DNA of 64,000 nucleotides from Nothobranchius furzeri (taxonomy: Eukaryota; Chordata; Actinopteri; Cyprinodontiformes; Nothobranchiidae). The notes beneath the pieces are model-generated. The model was not told the origin of the DNA. It saw only the letters and a list, made by a program, of their open reading frames with translations, and did no database searches. The stretch is from positions 36,510,166 through 36,574,165 of the forward strand of contig NC_091752.1 of assembly GCF_043380555.1 (NCBI RefSeq), written 5' to 3'. Position numbers and translations under genes: made by a program. This document shows, piece by piece, positions 1-9,795 of the stretch (the first letter of the stretch is position 1; every line of letters begins with the position of its first letter).

Positions 1-1315
1 GCAGCTACATGAAAACAATCACAAAATGTCACATATACTGTAAAATGTGATGATTCACAAGAGTCTGATCCCACAGTCCACAGCAAAGAAATGGTATTCA
101 GCAGCAAAGCAGCTGCCTACAGCCTCACATGGTACCAGCCAGGTGGTTTTATTGTTCTGGCTCATTGGTGAATACAGACTGGAGTATTACCCTGAGCTGT
201 ACATGCTCTCATAATGCAGATGTTCCTGCCTCCTCTGCATTAAGGTTTCACAAGACTGACGTCATGTGTAGATTTGTCATCTAAAACTACATTAATGGTG
301 TGATTAGCAAACTTTTTAATGATCTAATTCATAGTGTGGCTAAGCACGCATTAATCGTCTTTTGGCTCATTTTAGGAACCTGCAGCCCTGGGGTTGGGGT
401 GAAAACACTCAAACTGTGCAAAAATCATTTAGCCTTCGAACAAATGGTTTACATTTTTTGAGAACACCAGATTGTGCAGAAGTGGAAAATCAGAGGCGGA
501 TGTTTGTGTGTGCTCTCTGATACATGCGATGAAGAACAGTAGCGCCTCTGTGAGGGGCTTCTTAAGGCTGAAGCTGTTATGTTATTCTGTCGTTTTCACC
601 AGTTCTTCTTTTTCTCTACTTTCTTTATCACCCTGTATAGATACAGTAAATATAGTGTTGATAATTGTTCTCATGTACATATTATTTGGCAAATCAAACC
701 AAAATATGAGGACCAAGGGAAGCAACCCTTGAAGGGATGCATTTATTTCTTACAGATTTCAAACAAGCTACAAATGATGGACATTAAGTTTAGGTTGAGT
801 CCTTTTCTGAGGAGGGATTGTAATGTAGAGTCCTTTTAACATTTATTTATTTTTTTTGTAGGCATTTTAAAGGTCCATGAAGGAATGAGACATTATTGCC
901 TCCCATTAAAATCTAGTTTTTGGGATGACTTAAAACGTCAATGCTCTTATCACTGAAACAGTTTTAAAATACTCGTTTTTTATTCTTGCTGCTCAATAAC
1001 TGACCTAAAAATAGTTTTTTAAATTTCAGATTGTAAAGATTTAAACGCCTTAACACTTGTGCACAGTGCTGAGTGTTTCTGCCTGGACGTTGAGTGTATC
1101 CTGTTGTTTGTGCTGCAGTCCACAGATACATAGCCGTGTCAGTTGTCTCATGATTTATTCATACTGTGAGTTTGTGTAGTTGTGTGTACTGCTGTTTGTG
1201 TATCTTGTTGAGACTTTATACGTTAAGAACATCAATACACAAGCTCAGTTTGGATGTTTTGTGTGAAATGGAGAAAGGTTTGTGAGAATGAACAGCTTTT
1301 TTTGTTTTGTTTCAG
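1..1315. other. ehbp1 intron, no feature recognised
   Basis: AT-rich intronic sequence upstream of the first exon seen here. The exon at 1316 starts with the last base of a codon, so an earlier coding exon must lie to the left. I looked for the expected N-terminal ehbp1 residues and did not find them. Short open frames near 472-839 look like chance. Confidence 0.6.
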
Positions 1316-1373
1316 GCAACCGGACAAACTGGTGGTGGTTTGGACACGTAGGAGCCGGAGGAAATCATCTAAA
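1316..1373 (+). CDS. ehbp1: ehbp1 coding exon (N-terminal C2 domain, part 1)
   Basis: This is a coding exon of EH domain-binding protein 1, an adaptor that links EHD-type endocytic ATPases, Rab GTPases and actin. It follows a pyrimidine-rich acceptor ending TTTCAG and ends at GTTTGT. The first base completes a codon and the next 19 codons read QPDKLVVVWTRRSRRKSSK. This is the strand of the N-terminal C2 (NT-C2) domain that follows the conserved CTKKW segment in vertebrate EHBP1. The exon ends in phase 0, matching the next exon only 95 bp downstream. EHBP1L1 has the same fold here, but the residues, and the NPF motifs further on, fit EHBP1 better. The 5' coding exon is outside the window. Confidence 0.93.
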
Positions 1374-1468
1374 GTTTGTATTTTGTTGGTGGCCTTTTGT
1401 ATGAAAGTACATAAACAATTCTGATTTCCACATAATTTGTGTTTTTGTATTGCGTTGCTGTCCTGTAG

Positions 1469-1564
1469 TCCCACAGCTGGCAGCCTGGCATCAAAAATCC
1501 ATACAGAGGAGTCGTCGTGTGGCCGGTACCAGAGAACATTGAGATTACTGTCACACTCTTTAAG
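1469..1564 (+). CDS. ehbp1: ehbp1 coding exon (N-terminal C2 domain, part 2)
   Basis: This is a 96-bp, 32-codon exon after a TCCTGTAG acceptor, with a GTTTGG donor. It starts SHSWQPGIKNPYRG and ends ENIEITVTLFK, which is the central NT-C2 region of EHBP1. The whole exon is open and in phase 0 on both sides. The intron before it (1374-1468) is only 95 bp, which contrasts with the 34.8-kb intron two exons later. NT-C2 domains are thought to contact membrane lipids. That role is known for the family and is not visible in this exon. Confidence 0.94.
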
Positions 1565-4058
1565 GTTTGGTTTCCATACCTTTATTAGTACGCATCTAAT
1601 TAAACTTCCTGGTCTACTTAAATGTGCTGACTAATGAAAGCTGACTAATGAAAAGGTAGCTCGATACAGTGAGTAGTTACCTTTTTTGTCTTTGTTGGAT
1701 CTCCCTTCATTACATATCTCTGTTTAGTGGCACACGAGAGTATCTCACTGGCCATCTTTAAATGTTCACCAGGGTTCAGTGTTTCCCTGCAGGACATTTA
1801 ACCTCGTATTACTGAAATTTTAAATAAATTAGAAAAATGTGCATGGCAAAATCTTCTCTCAAAATAGTAATGTAGACCGTGCTGGCACGAGGAACTTGTG
1901 TTGAGTGCTTCTCGATAAAGTTCTCAGAAGTGATGAATCTGAGACAATTTGGTGAGGGGTTGGCAACTAAATTTCAGGTCAAATGAGGGTGAATTGTAAA
2001 GAAATTGAGACATAATGAGGACACTTAAGGCCTGCTTCCACTATTGGAACTTTTACCGGACCTTCGTAGTACGTGTTTCCATTACACCTGGCCGGTCTGA
2101 AAGGACTGCTATTTGGGCTATTTCAGGCTATTTCAGGAAGAAAACGAGTACCTGAACTGGGTTATATGCTCGAAGTCACTGCGTGGGACTTCTGTTTGTT
2201 TGATGCTGATTGGTTGTCACCAAACAACCACAACCAGCATTTGTAAAGAGTTGCTGATGAAGCAGTCGAAGAAAAATAAATTAGGGCGTGTTGAAACTGC
2301 TTTCAAATTGCCATTTCTAAACTCCCAAGGCCGAAAAATTCAGTGGAAATCCCCCCAAAAACCATAATTTACGGTACTTTGTAGTGTCATTAAAACTGTT
2401 TTTCAGGTCATTGAATGCCTCTTTTTACATCGAAGAGCCAATCTCAAATCATCCTCTGAGCAGTGTTAAACACAACGTACTTTGGCAGTAAAAAGGTCTT
2501 TAATGATAATAATGTCAATGGCTTTAGGCACTGATCGGTGACATCACTCACTGTCAAAACGGTCGCTATAAACTGAAGTCTTAGCAAAGTCCTTAAAGGG
2601 CCGATTTTGTATGGTGTCCACAAAGGCTGGGTGAACCAACCCAAAGTATTTTCCTTGTCACTTTCCCCACTCCCAGGAATTTTCCAGAACATGTCTGTAG
2701 AAAGGCAGCTATGGTGATGAAATCACAACAAGAACATTTGCAGAGCTGTTGCAATGTGTTTGCAACTACTCACATGCCCCAGATGACTTGATCATATTTA
2801 AGAATTGTCCCAAAAGTCTAATTAGTCAGTGTGATTCCAGGTGTTGGTGCGCTTATTTTTTGCACTTGTCGACTGTCACAGATGTTTGAGATACTCGCCT
2901 ACATCTTGTCACTTAAAGATCTGCTCAGTTTTCTCAGCCTTGCATGCTGTGGCCTCTTTTCTTCCACTTCCTTTCCATTAAAACATAGCTTAAAAGGGCT
3001 GTCTTGGTAACAAGACACAAAGTCAATCCACCGAAGGCCAAGTTTGCCCCGTACCGTTGGATATGATCCAAGTCAGATAGCACTGGCCAGATCTGTAATT
3101 TATTACCTCCGTGTCTTTGTGGAGCAACTTCCATTGATTTTTATAGCTGGAATTAAAGTTAGGCAAACACGAAACAAGGCTCTGATTAGCCATAAGTTCA
3201 TTAAAGTCATTATAAAATCCTGTTGGATGTTGAAAGGCTTTTATTTACATCTGGAAACAAGGAAACAATGACCGGTGGTGCGGCTAATAATGTTTTTAAA
3301 GGCAAGGCAGCTTTATTTATAGAGCACATTTCAAACACAGAGGCAGTTCAATGTGCTTTACAATTATCAGGACATGATATGAAAACAGCTGGTGGTTCTG
3401 TTTGTCATCGGGTAAAGTTAAAAATGCAGCTCCTGCTGCATGGTGGGAAATTGTATGGCTTCTGTGTTTACATCCAAGTCATTAAGTGTGTTTACTCAGA
3501 ATAATTTGTGCAGTTTATTAAGCAGAGAGAATCAAACTTAAACAGTCAGTGGGGTTCCAGTAGTACCTGCCTATACCTAAAGGTCTAAAACATCCTTCCT
3601 TTTTGTATTAAAGCTGCATCAATGCTGGAATACATCTGCAGCGATAAATCTAACACTCTAGATATTACTGCAGCGTGTTAAGTGAAGGTGAAGTCAACCC
3701 CCAATAGATCTCCTCCTGTTTGTCCTGAAGCTCTGCAGCAAAAACAGCTGAGCTCAGCAGTGTTGAATCATGTACAGTAAGATGTGCACCAGCAGGCAGC
3801 CTCGCCTCAACTTTCTAAACATAAACACAGAAATTTTAAACAAACCCAGTGCAGAATCAGTGCTGGTATGAAGTGCAGAGTCCTGTATGTAAAAGCCCAG
3901 AGACCACAGGTTAGAGGTCACCCTAGACAGGAGAATTATTTCATGCTAGTTTCAGATTAAGGGTGAAAAGAACATAACAGATTCAAGTTGTTTAACAAAG
4001 TGAAACTGACAAAAAGCACACATACACACAGTCATGATTTCTACTTTTACTTTTGCAG
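1565..4058. other. ehbp1 intron of about 2.5 kb
   Basis: Intron between the second and third exons seen here. Apart from the repeat near 3294 and a possible degenerate inverted-repeat element around 2030-2366, I recognise nothing in it. Confidence 0.6.
3294..3373. repeat. Teleost interspersed repeat fragment
   Basis: The stretch with GGCAAGGCAGCTTTATTTAT, then GCACATTTCAAACACAGAGG and CAATGTGCTTTAC resembles a very common fish dispersed repeat (LINE/SINE-tail type). Only this core is recognisable. The boundaries and the parent family are uncertain. Confidence 0.5.
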
Positions 4059-4112
4059 GATCCTCATGCAGAAGAGTTTGAGGATAAAGAGTGGACATTC
4101 GTGATAGAAAAT
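4059..4112 (+). CDS. ehbp1: ehbp1 coding exon (N-terminal C2 domain, part 3)
   Basis: This is a 54-bp, 18-codon exon reading DPHAEEFEDKEWTFVIEN, a near-invariant stretch of vertebrate EHBP1. It is bounded by a TTTTGCAG acceptor and a strong GTGAGT donor, phase 0 on both sides. It continues directly from the ...TLFK end of the previous exon and into ESPSGRRK of the exon at 38921. The following intron (4113-38920) is about 34.8 kb and carries most of the transposons in this window. Confidence 0.95.
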
Positions 4113-4324
4113 GTGAGTACAGTTGCTTCTCTTTTTCCTACAGTTGGGTCAAATGAGTCATATTTAATGACCATCAACATTGTTGGTTCAGTCAGTACAT
4201 ATTTTGTTTTTTGTAAGATCTGTCTGCCACCTTGTGGTCAATTTATGTCATTACAGCTTGATTTGTCAAGTTAAGGGCTAGATCCTCCTTCAGGAGACTG
4301 AAACAATCCTTGTTGATGAAGTTT

Positions 4325-4386
4325 TACTGATGTTCTTGTGAAACACGTGGAAAACTACTGATGTTCTTGTGAAACACGTGGAAAAC
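4325..4386. repeat. Perfect 31-bp tandem duplication
   Basis: Two head-to-tail copies of a 31-bp unit (4325-4355 and 4356-4386), starting TACTGATGTTCTTGTG, with no difference between them. It is intronic and not in an exon. Confidence 0.9.
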
Positions 4387-5010
4387 TTGTGCTGATGGTG
4401 CTGTGGTGTTTCCTTTATTTTCTGGCAGTTGGAACAGCAGACATGATGTCATAGTTTTGTTTTGTGCCGCTGTGAGTCACAAATGTCCACCTAATATTCC
4501 AGAAAAGAAGTGTGGACACTTTGCTCGTTTTACAGTAAGCACAGATATTAGAAAAGCTAGAATTCCTGGTAAAGTCTTGAAGACAGGGTGGATGGACTTT
4601 TCTACTGCAGTAGGGACTGACCTGAACCAGAGGGTAGGGGACTGAGGCAAAGACTGAAAGACGACTGTTTAAACTTTACAAAGTGGAAAGTTTCTGTTCA
4701 TACGGCTTTTTTCATCCCTCAGCTGAAGCTGTTTATGTTACAGGGTGTACCCGAGGGACATTTTTAACTAATAATGCTGTTGTGGGGATTTTTTAATGGA
4801 ACTTGTGGGAAATAAATGTTGGTTTACATAATTCTTAGCACATAAAATTAAGGTATTTTATGAGGCTGTGCTGTCAACAGTCCTAAAAGATCCAACATGT
4901 GATGTTGCTTTAAATAAAACACAAAGAGCAGTTAACTGGTTTGATGTCATTTGCTGGGTTCCTTATATAGGAAACATTATTTCTGATTGGCTTAATCAAC
5001 TGACCTGAAT

Positions 5011-5097
5011 TGGAATGTTTATTATGTGAAGTGCCTTGAGACGACTCTTGTCGTGATTTGGCGCTATATAAATAAACTTAAATTGAATTGAATTGAA
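5011..5097 (+). mobile_element. LINE 3' tail (L2/CR1-type) fragment
   Basis: Contains GAAGTGCCTTGAGACGACT, TTTGGCGCTATATAAATAAA and a terminal TTGAAT-type short repeat. This is the typical 3' end of teleost L2/CR1-clade LINEs and the SINEs that share their tails. No coding part is present, so it is a severely 5'-truncated insertion. Confidence 0.7.
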
Positions 5098-5400
5098 AAA
5101 GTCCTTTAACCATTAGGAATCATGGCAGAGCTTTTGAACACAAAACAGGAGGCTGAACATATTTCAATAAGAAAACTCCAATTTATTTAGATAATTAATA
5201 TTTTTATTTATAATCTATTATTCAGGACCAGCCCTGACCATATAGGATTCATGGCACTAGCCTCCATATTTTTCTGTGTGATTTAAGGAATGCACAATAC
5301 CAGATTTGTTTAGAGTACCAGTACTTAAATTTGAGTACTTGCTGATACAAGTACCGATGAATTCCATTACACTACTTAACAAAATGTGTTGCATTTTAAC

Positions 5401-5910
5401 TAGGGATGCACCGACATTAAAATTCTTGGCTGAAACCGAAAATGGGGAAACCAAGGCTGAAAACCTGAACACCGAAAGGAATGATCATGTTAATAATTAG
5501 AACATTAGCATTAGAAGGACTTAAAATTAACCTTTTGAGCGCCAAAGTTGCAATGTTGCGTTTAACAAGTCACAGCTGCAATTGTAATTCCTCATGAAGT
5601 TATTGTTTTTCACCAGAAGATAGCGGAGATGTGTAACTTCAAACTGAGCAACACTTTTGAGTATTTCTTTAGAACATTTTGTAGTTTTTTTGAGTTTGAA
5701 AACTGCCCCCCCGTTGGGAGGCTCCTGACTGAGGAGAGGAGACAAGCGGAGCACACAGAGGGTTAATATTATTATATTTTAGAGAGGAGAAACTTACAAT
5801 GCTGACAAAACTCTTTGTCTACTAACGGCTGACTCTGATTCTGAAGGGTAATATTCACCCCTGATGATGGAAGATATTCACTCTTCCAGTCAATTTTTGT
5901 TTCATCCCTA
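5401..5910. mobile_element. Non-autonomous hAT-like element (MITE), about 510 bp
   Basis: It starts TAGGGATGCACCGAC and ends GTTTCATCCCTA, a short imperfect terminal inverted repeat of the hAT MITE type common in fish. It is flanked by near-identical 8-bp sequences, ATTTTAAC on the left (5393-5400) and CTTTTAAC on the right (5911-5918), as expected for hAT insertion. No transposase frame is seen inside. Confidence 0.7.
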
Positions 5911-6004
5911 CTTTTAACACTGAATGTTTTTAACTAACAGCCACATCTTTTATTGGTTTTGCTAAAACTCACTTTATCAGAAGTTCATTTTCCAGTAAAT
6001 CCAA

Positions 6005-6675
6005 TTCCGGGTCGGGGGAGAGGTCCTGCCTCAGGTGGAGGAGTTAAAGTATCTCTGGGTCTTGTTCACGAGTGAGAGAAGGAGGGATCAGGAGATCGAC
6101 AGGCGGATTGGGGCAGCGTCTGCAGTGATGCGGATGCTGAACCGGTCTGTTGTGGTGAAGAAGGAGCTGAGCCGGAAAGCAAGGCCCTCGATTTACCAGT
6201 CGATACACCGCCCAGTCCTCACCTATGGTCATGAGCTTTGGGTAATGACCGAAAGAACAAGATCGCGGATACAAGCGGCCAAAATGAGTTTTCTCCACGG
6301 GGTGGCTGGGCTCAGCCTTAGGGATAGGGCGAGGAGCTCGGACATTCGGGAGAGACTCGGAGTAGAGCCGCTGCTCCTCCATATCGAGAGGAGTCAGTTG
6401 AGGTGGTTTGGGCATCATGTTAGGAAGCCTCCTGGACGCCTCCCCATGGAGGTGTTTTAGGCATGTTCCACCAGCAGGAGGCCCCCTGGTCGACCCAGTA
6501 GATGTTGGAGAAAATACATCTCCAATCTGGCCCAGGAACACCTTGGGGCCCTGCCAGAGGAGCTGGTGGAGGTGGCCGGGGAGAGGACGGTCTGAAACTC
6601 CCTAGCTGGGATGCTGCCCCCGTGACCCGTACCGGGATAGGTGGATGAAGATGAGACGAGACGATGCGAGACGGG
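6005..6675 (+). mobile_element. 5'-truncated RTE/Rex3-like LINE (end of reverse transcriptase frame)
   Basis: An open frame at 6035-6460 gives VVVKKELSRKARPSIYQSIH, LTYGHELWVMTERTRSRIQA and GVEPLLLHIERSQLRWFGHH. These are hallmark C-terminal residues of a reverse transcriptase abundant in fish, which I assign to the Rex3/RTE group. A stop at about 6457 interrupts the frame. Related residues (for example EHLGALPEELVEVAGER) continue after it, so this copy is dead. The end is a degenerate GATGAGACGAGACGATG tract, as for RTE elements with short 3' repeats. The 5' part of the element is missing, as usual for target-primed insertion. Confidence 0.8.
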
Positions 6676-8224
6676 ATAAAATAATGGCTGTGCTTTGTTG
6701 TGTCTGCAAATGTTTCTTCAAATTAGACGTAAGGTACAATAATATGTATAGAATTCTACTGTGAAATAATCAGAAAGCAGTCTAATGTCTCAATCATGTT
6801 GGAAGGAAGGTTAACATTGAAACAGATTTGCTGCTCTACCAGCTCCGGGGTTGTCAGTTTTTCTCCTTTTTAAAAGGCAGAAGAGGGACAAAGTTTTTGT
6901 TTACAGTCTGTCCCGCCTCTATACTTCCTGGTTCAGGAGACAATCACACGTGAGCCCGCAGGGTTGCCAAGTGTGTACCGGTGTCGGTACAAGATCTGCT
7001 CGGGTGCAAGATCGGCTCGGGGTCCGTCGACTGCCGATGACGTTAAAATAGTTGATTGGCTGAACATGAACCTTACGGAATTACGTAATCAAGTTACGTT
7101 GTTATCGCGTTACGTTGTTATCACGTTACGTTGGTCCAGGCAAATCTTTCTGTTGGAAAGATGGACAACTTTTACAAAGAAATCCATCATTACCTCTTTG
7201 AAAATACACTTTTAGCATAGAGCTGCATGTATATTAGGGCTGAACGATTAACTGCATGTGCAATTAAATTGTGATGTGACAAAAGGAGATTTTCTAATTG
7301 CAAAGGCTGCAATTTGGCAGCGAGTGGTTAGCGCAATGCTAATATACGTGGAAAAACCCATAGGAATGCTAATGCTAATATCACCGATTACATTCTTACA
7401 AATTATGAATTAGAAATGTGCCAAATGATTACATTTGGAGTCTAATAGAAAGTAAAACTACCATCAATCAAATAAGTACAGACAGATATTTTAGTAAATC
7501 CAGAAAACTTTTAACTCCAGAGTTTTGGCTAGCAGCTATGAGCGTACCTGAACTACGCATGGACAAGACGTCAAAAACTAAACACAAAATACTCCAATAA
7601 ACGGGACACACTTCTTTCCTGCAAATACAATTTCACAGGTGTTGCTAATACCTATGATTCTTCAAGTGATGTGCTCAAAGAGGAGTTCAACATTATGAAT
7701 AAAATACCGTAAATCCTCTAATACAGGCCCGGGCCTGTATTTGACTCAAGCTCATCAAGCTCCAGGCCTTTATTGGAAGGAGGGCCAGTATTAGAGGCAG
7801 GCCTCTATTTCTATTTGAGCAAAATGAACTAATGGTTCGCTAGAGTTTTTGACAATTAAAAGTGCGCCCACATTTTCAAAGTTAAACACATTTCTTTTAA
7901 CAACGGTAGTTCCTGCTTCAGCCCTCTCCCCCCTCCCCCTGCGCAGCGGCCGCAAACTCACTGATGCGCCTGCAGCCTCTCGGAGTTCCTGCTGCTCTAA
8001 ACATTAAAATAATTATTTCATTTTCTGTTCCTCACTTCTGATGACCTTCAATGGTGTCTGTTTGTTGCAACAGCAGGTACAAAAACTAACTTGTTTTTAT
8101 TTGACTATTTTTCTGTCCTGTCTGTTTATTATCTTCCTGCATCTCCTCTCAATCCTAAAGAAAAACTGCTGCCTGGGTTCATATATATTCACCTCATGAG
8201 TTACCTTTGAACTGCAGTTCTAAA

Positions 8225-8622
8225 AGATCTACCGACCGCAAAAACAGCCGAGCGCTTGCTGTTTGGCGGCTGTATCAGTGATCAATGCGTCGGAGGACAA
8301 GGTGATGCGCGCAGCGTCCCGCTCCACAGCATGCAGCGAAACACATCAGGCGCAAATAAAAGACAGAAAACATTAAAGGAAATGAACTGACATGAACGAT
8401 CGCGTGTTAAATTAGTTTTTGAGGTGGCGACACCTGATTGTTACTGTGGCCGTGCTCAGGAGGCAGATCTACCGACCGCGAAAACAGCTGAGCGCTCCCT
8501 GCTGTGATCTGTGCGTCGGAGGACAAGTTGATGCGCCCCGCTCCACAGCAGCGATACACATCAGGCGCAAATAAAAGACAGAAAACATTAAAAGAAATGA
8601 ACCGACATGAACGATCGCGTGT
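8225..8622. repeat. Diverged direct duplication of about 160-180 bp
   Basis: The block 8225-8407 is repeated at 8465-8622. Both start AGATCTACCGACCGC and both contain CACATCAGGCGCAAATAAAA and GAACGATCGCGTGT. The copies differ by small indels and substitutions and are separated by 57 bp. Confidence 0.85.
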
Positions 8623-8984
8623 CAGTACCTACGGTCTGGCACTTGAGTTTTACCCCCAAAAAGGAGAATGTGATCATACGATAATTCAATAGGGAGCGTG
8701 GTTTCACAGACGCGGAAGTGATAGCGTCGGTGCTCTAGGAAACCCCCGAGCGTTCGAGCGTCAACGAAGTGACACGGAAATGCCGGGCTTTCCAGAAGTA
8801 AGTAAGATGACTTAGTATGAGCTGATAGTTCGTTGGATTGATCGGTAGGTTGGAAACTCTGATCATGAATCTGAAGAAACGATGACTGAGTGGTGAGCTG
8901 GAAAGGCGACTTCCATTTATAGCCGCGGTTTGTGACGTAGGTGCGACGTGAAGGGAATCCCCGCGAGGGACATGCTGGGAGTCC

Positions 8985-9058
8985 CTACTTCGCGGATTTT
9001 CACCTATCGCGGCCAGGTCTGGAACGCATCTACCGCGATAAACGAGGGATTACTGTAG
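8985..9058. mobile_element. pogo/Tigger-like terminal fragment
   Basis: The sequence TACTTCGCGGATTTTCACC ... CCGCGATAAACGAGGGATTA ends in CTGTA. Read from the other strand it begins CAGTAATCCCTCGTTTATCG, similar to Tigger/pogo ends. Only one end is seen, so it is a fragment inside the 1.9-kb element. Confidence 0.45.
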
Positions 9059-9795
9059 TTCATACACCCCCTACTGCTGCTCTCCAGAGTGTTCTGCAGC
9101 ATAATCAGCACGTTCTCTTTGAACTTGATAGTGTAATGACCTGGCTGGGGTTGTAAGCCAGGTGCATTCTGGGTATTGTGTTATATGTGTTTCCTATCTT
9201 TCTGCTAGTTCCTATGTGCTGATTTGCGTGTTGTGTGAGTGTTATGTAAACCACAGGGAAGGTGATGTGTGTTCTGTGGAGCGGGTTGAATTAGCAAGGT
9301 TAACTGACACCGTGACTCTGTGTGGTAGGAGCGTGATAGAGGATCGTGTCTGTAGCGTTACAAAGCGTTGAAGAAAAAGCCTAAAATAGGTCTGCGTGAA
9401 CCTCTACTGCCTCCTGGTGGTTGATTTGGGGACTATAACCCTGCCGCTGGGACGCTCGTACTTGCTTGTTATCACATTCCATCCGGCCACAATAAGAGAC
9501 CGGCCATTATTTACCTCTGCTGACTCCGACACCGGCCATAATTGGAGACCCGGCCTTTAACTGAATGCCAGCCTGTATTAGAGGATTTACGGTATAGTGT
9601 TTTATTTTACAAATACCATTATAAACACAAACTTATGTCTTAATAAACATTATTTTAATAACGAAACTGCTAAATTCTTTCCAACAGTATAGATGTGTAG
9701 TGTATTTTGTCCGAGTGGGTTTGCCGTACTTTGACGTCATCGGCAGTCGAAGGAGCCCGAGCCGATCTTGTACCCGAGCAGATCTTGTACCGACA

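Larger units (their letters stand above)
7705..9594. mobile_element. 1.9-kb inverted-repeat element nested in the long-TIR composite
   Basis: A perfect 24-bp inverted repeat lies at 7705-7728 (TACCGTAAATCCTCTAATAC...) and 9571-9594 (...TAGAGGATTTACGGTA). The ends are TA on both sides, consistent with a TA target site. Just inside the left end is a 22-bp perfect palindrome (7720-7741) centred on CCCGGG. GGCC-containing sub-repeats recur near both ends. The interior holds a duplicated block (8225-8622) and a pogo/Tigger-like fragment, and no long reading frame. The superfamily is not clear; the TA ends suggest a Tc1/mariner-type mechanism. Confidence 0.7.
6982..9795. mobile_element. 2.8-kb composite bounded by 66-bp terminal inverted repeats
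   Basis: Positions 6982-7047 and the reverse complement of 9730-9795 match over about 66 bp with only a handful of differences. Both begin TGTCGGTACAAGATCTGCTC and both reach CGACTGCCGATGACGT. Each arm contains two tandem versions of a unit like TACAAGATCTGCTCGGG, which resemble transposase-binding repeats. The right arm contains the palindrome TGACGTCA; the left arm has a one-base change there. No transposase frame is evident in the interior. A second inverted-repeat element (7705-9594) fills most of it. The flanks do not show a clear target-site duplication. I do not recognise the family. Confidence 0.7.

Noticed and set aside
2029..2366. Possible MITE with CTTCCACTATTGGAAC and AGTGGAAATCC ends
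   Set aside because: The ends are too diverged and no target duplication is seen, so borders cannot be supported.
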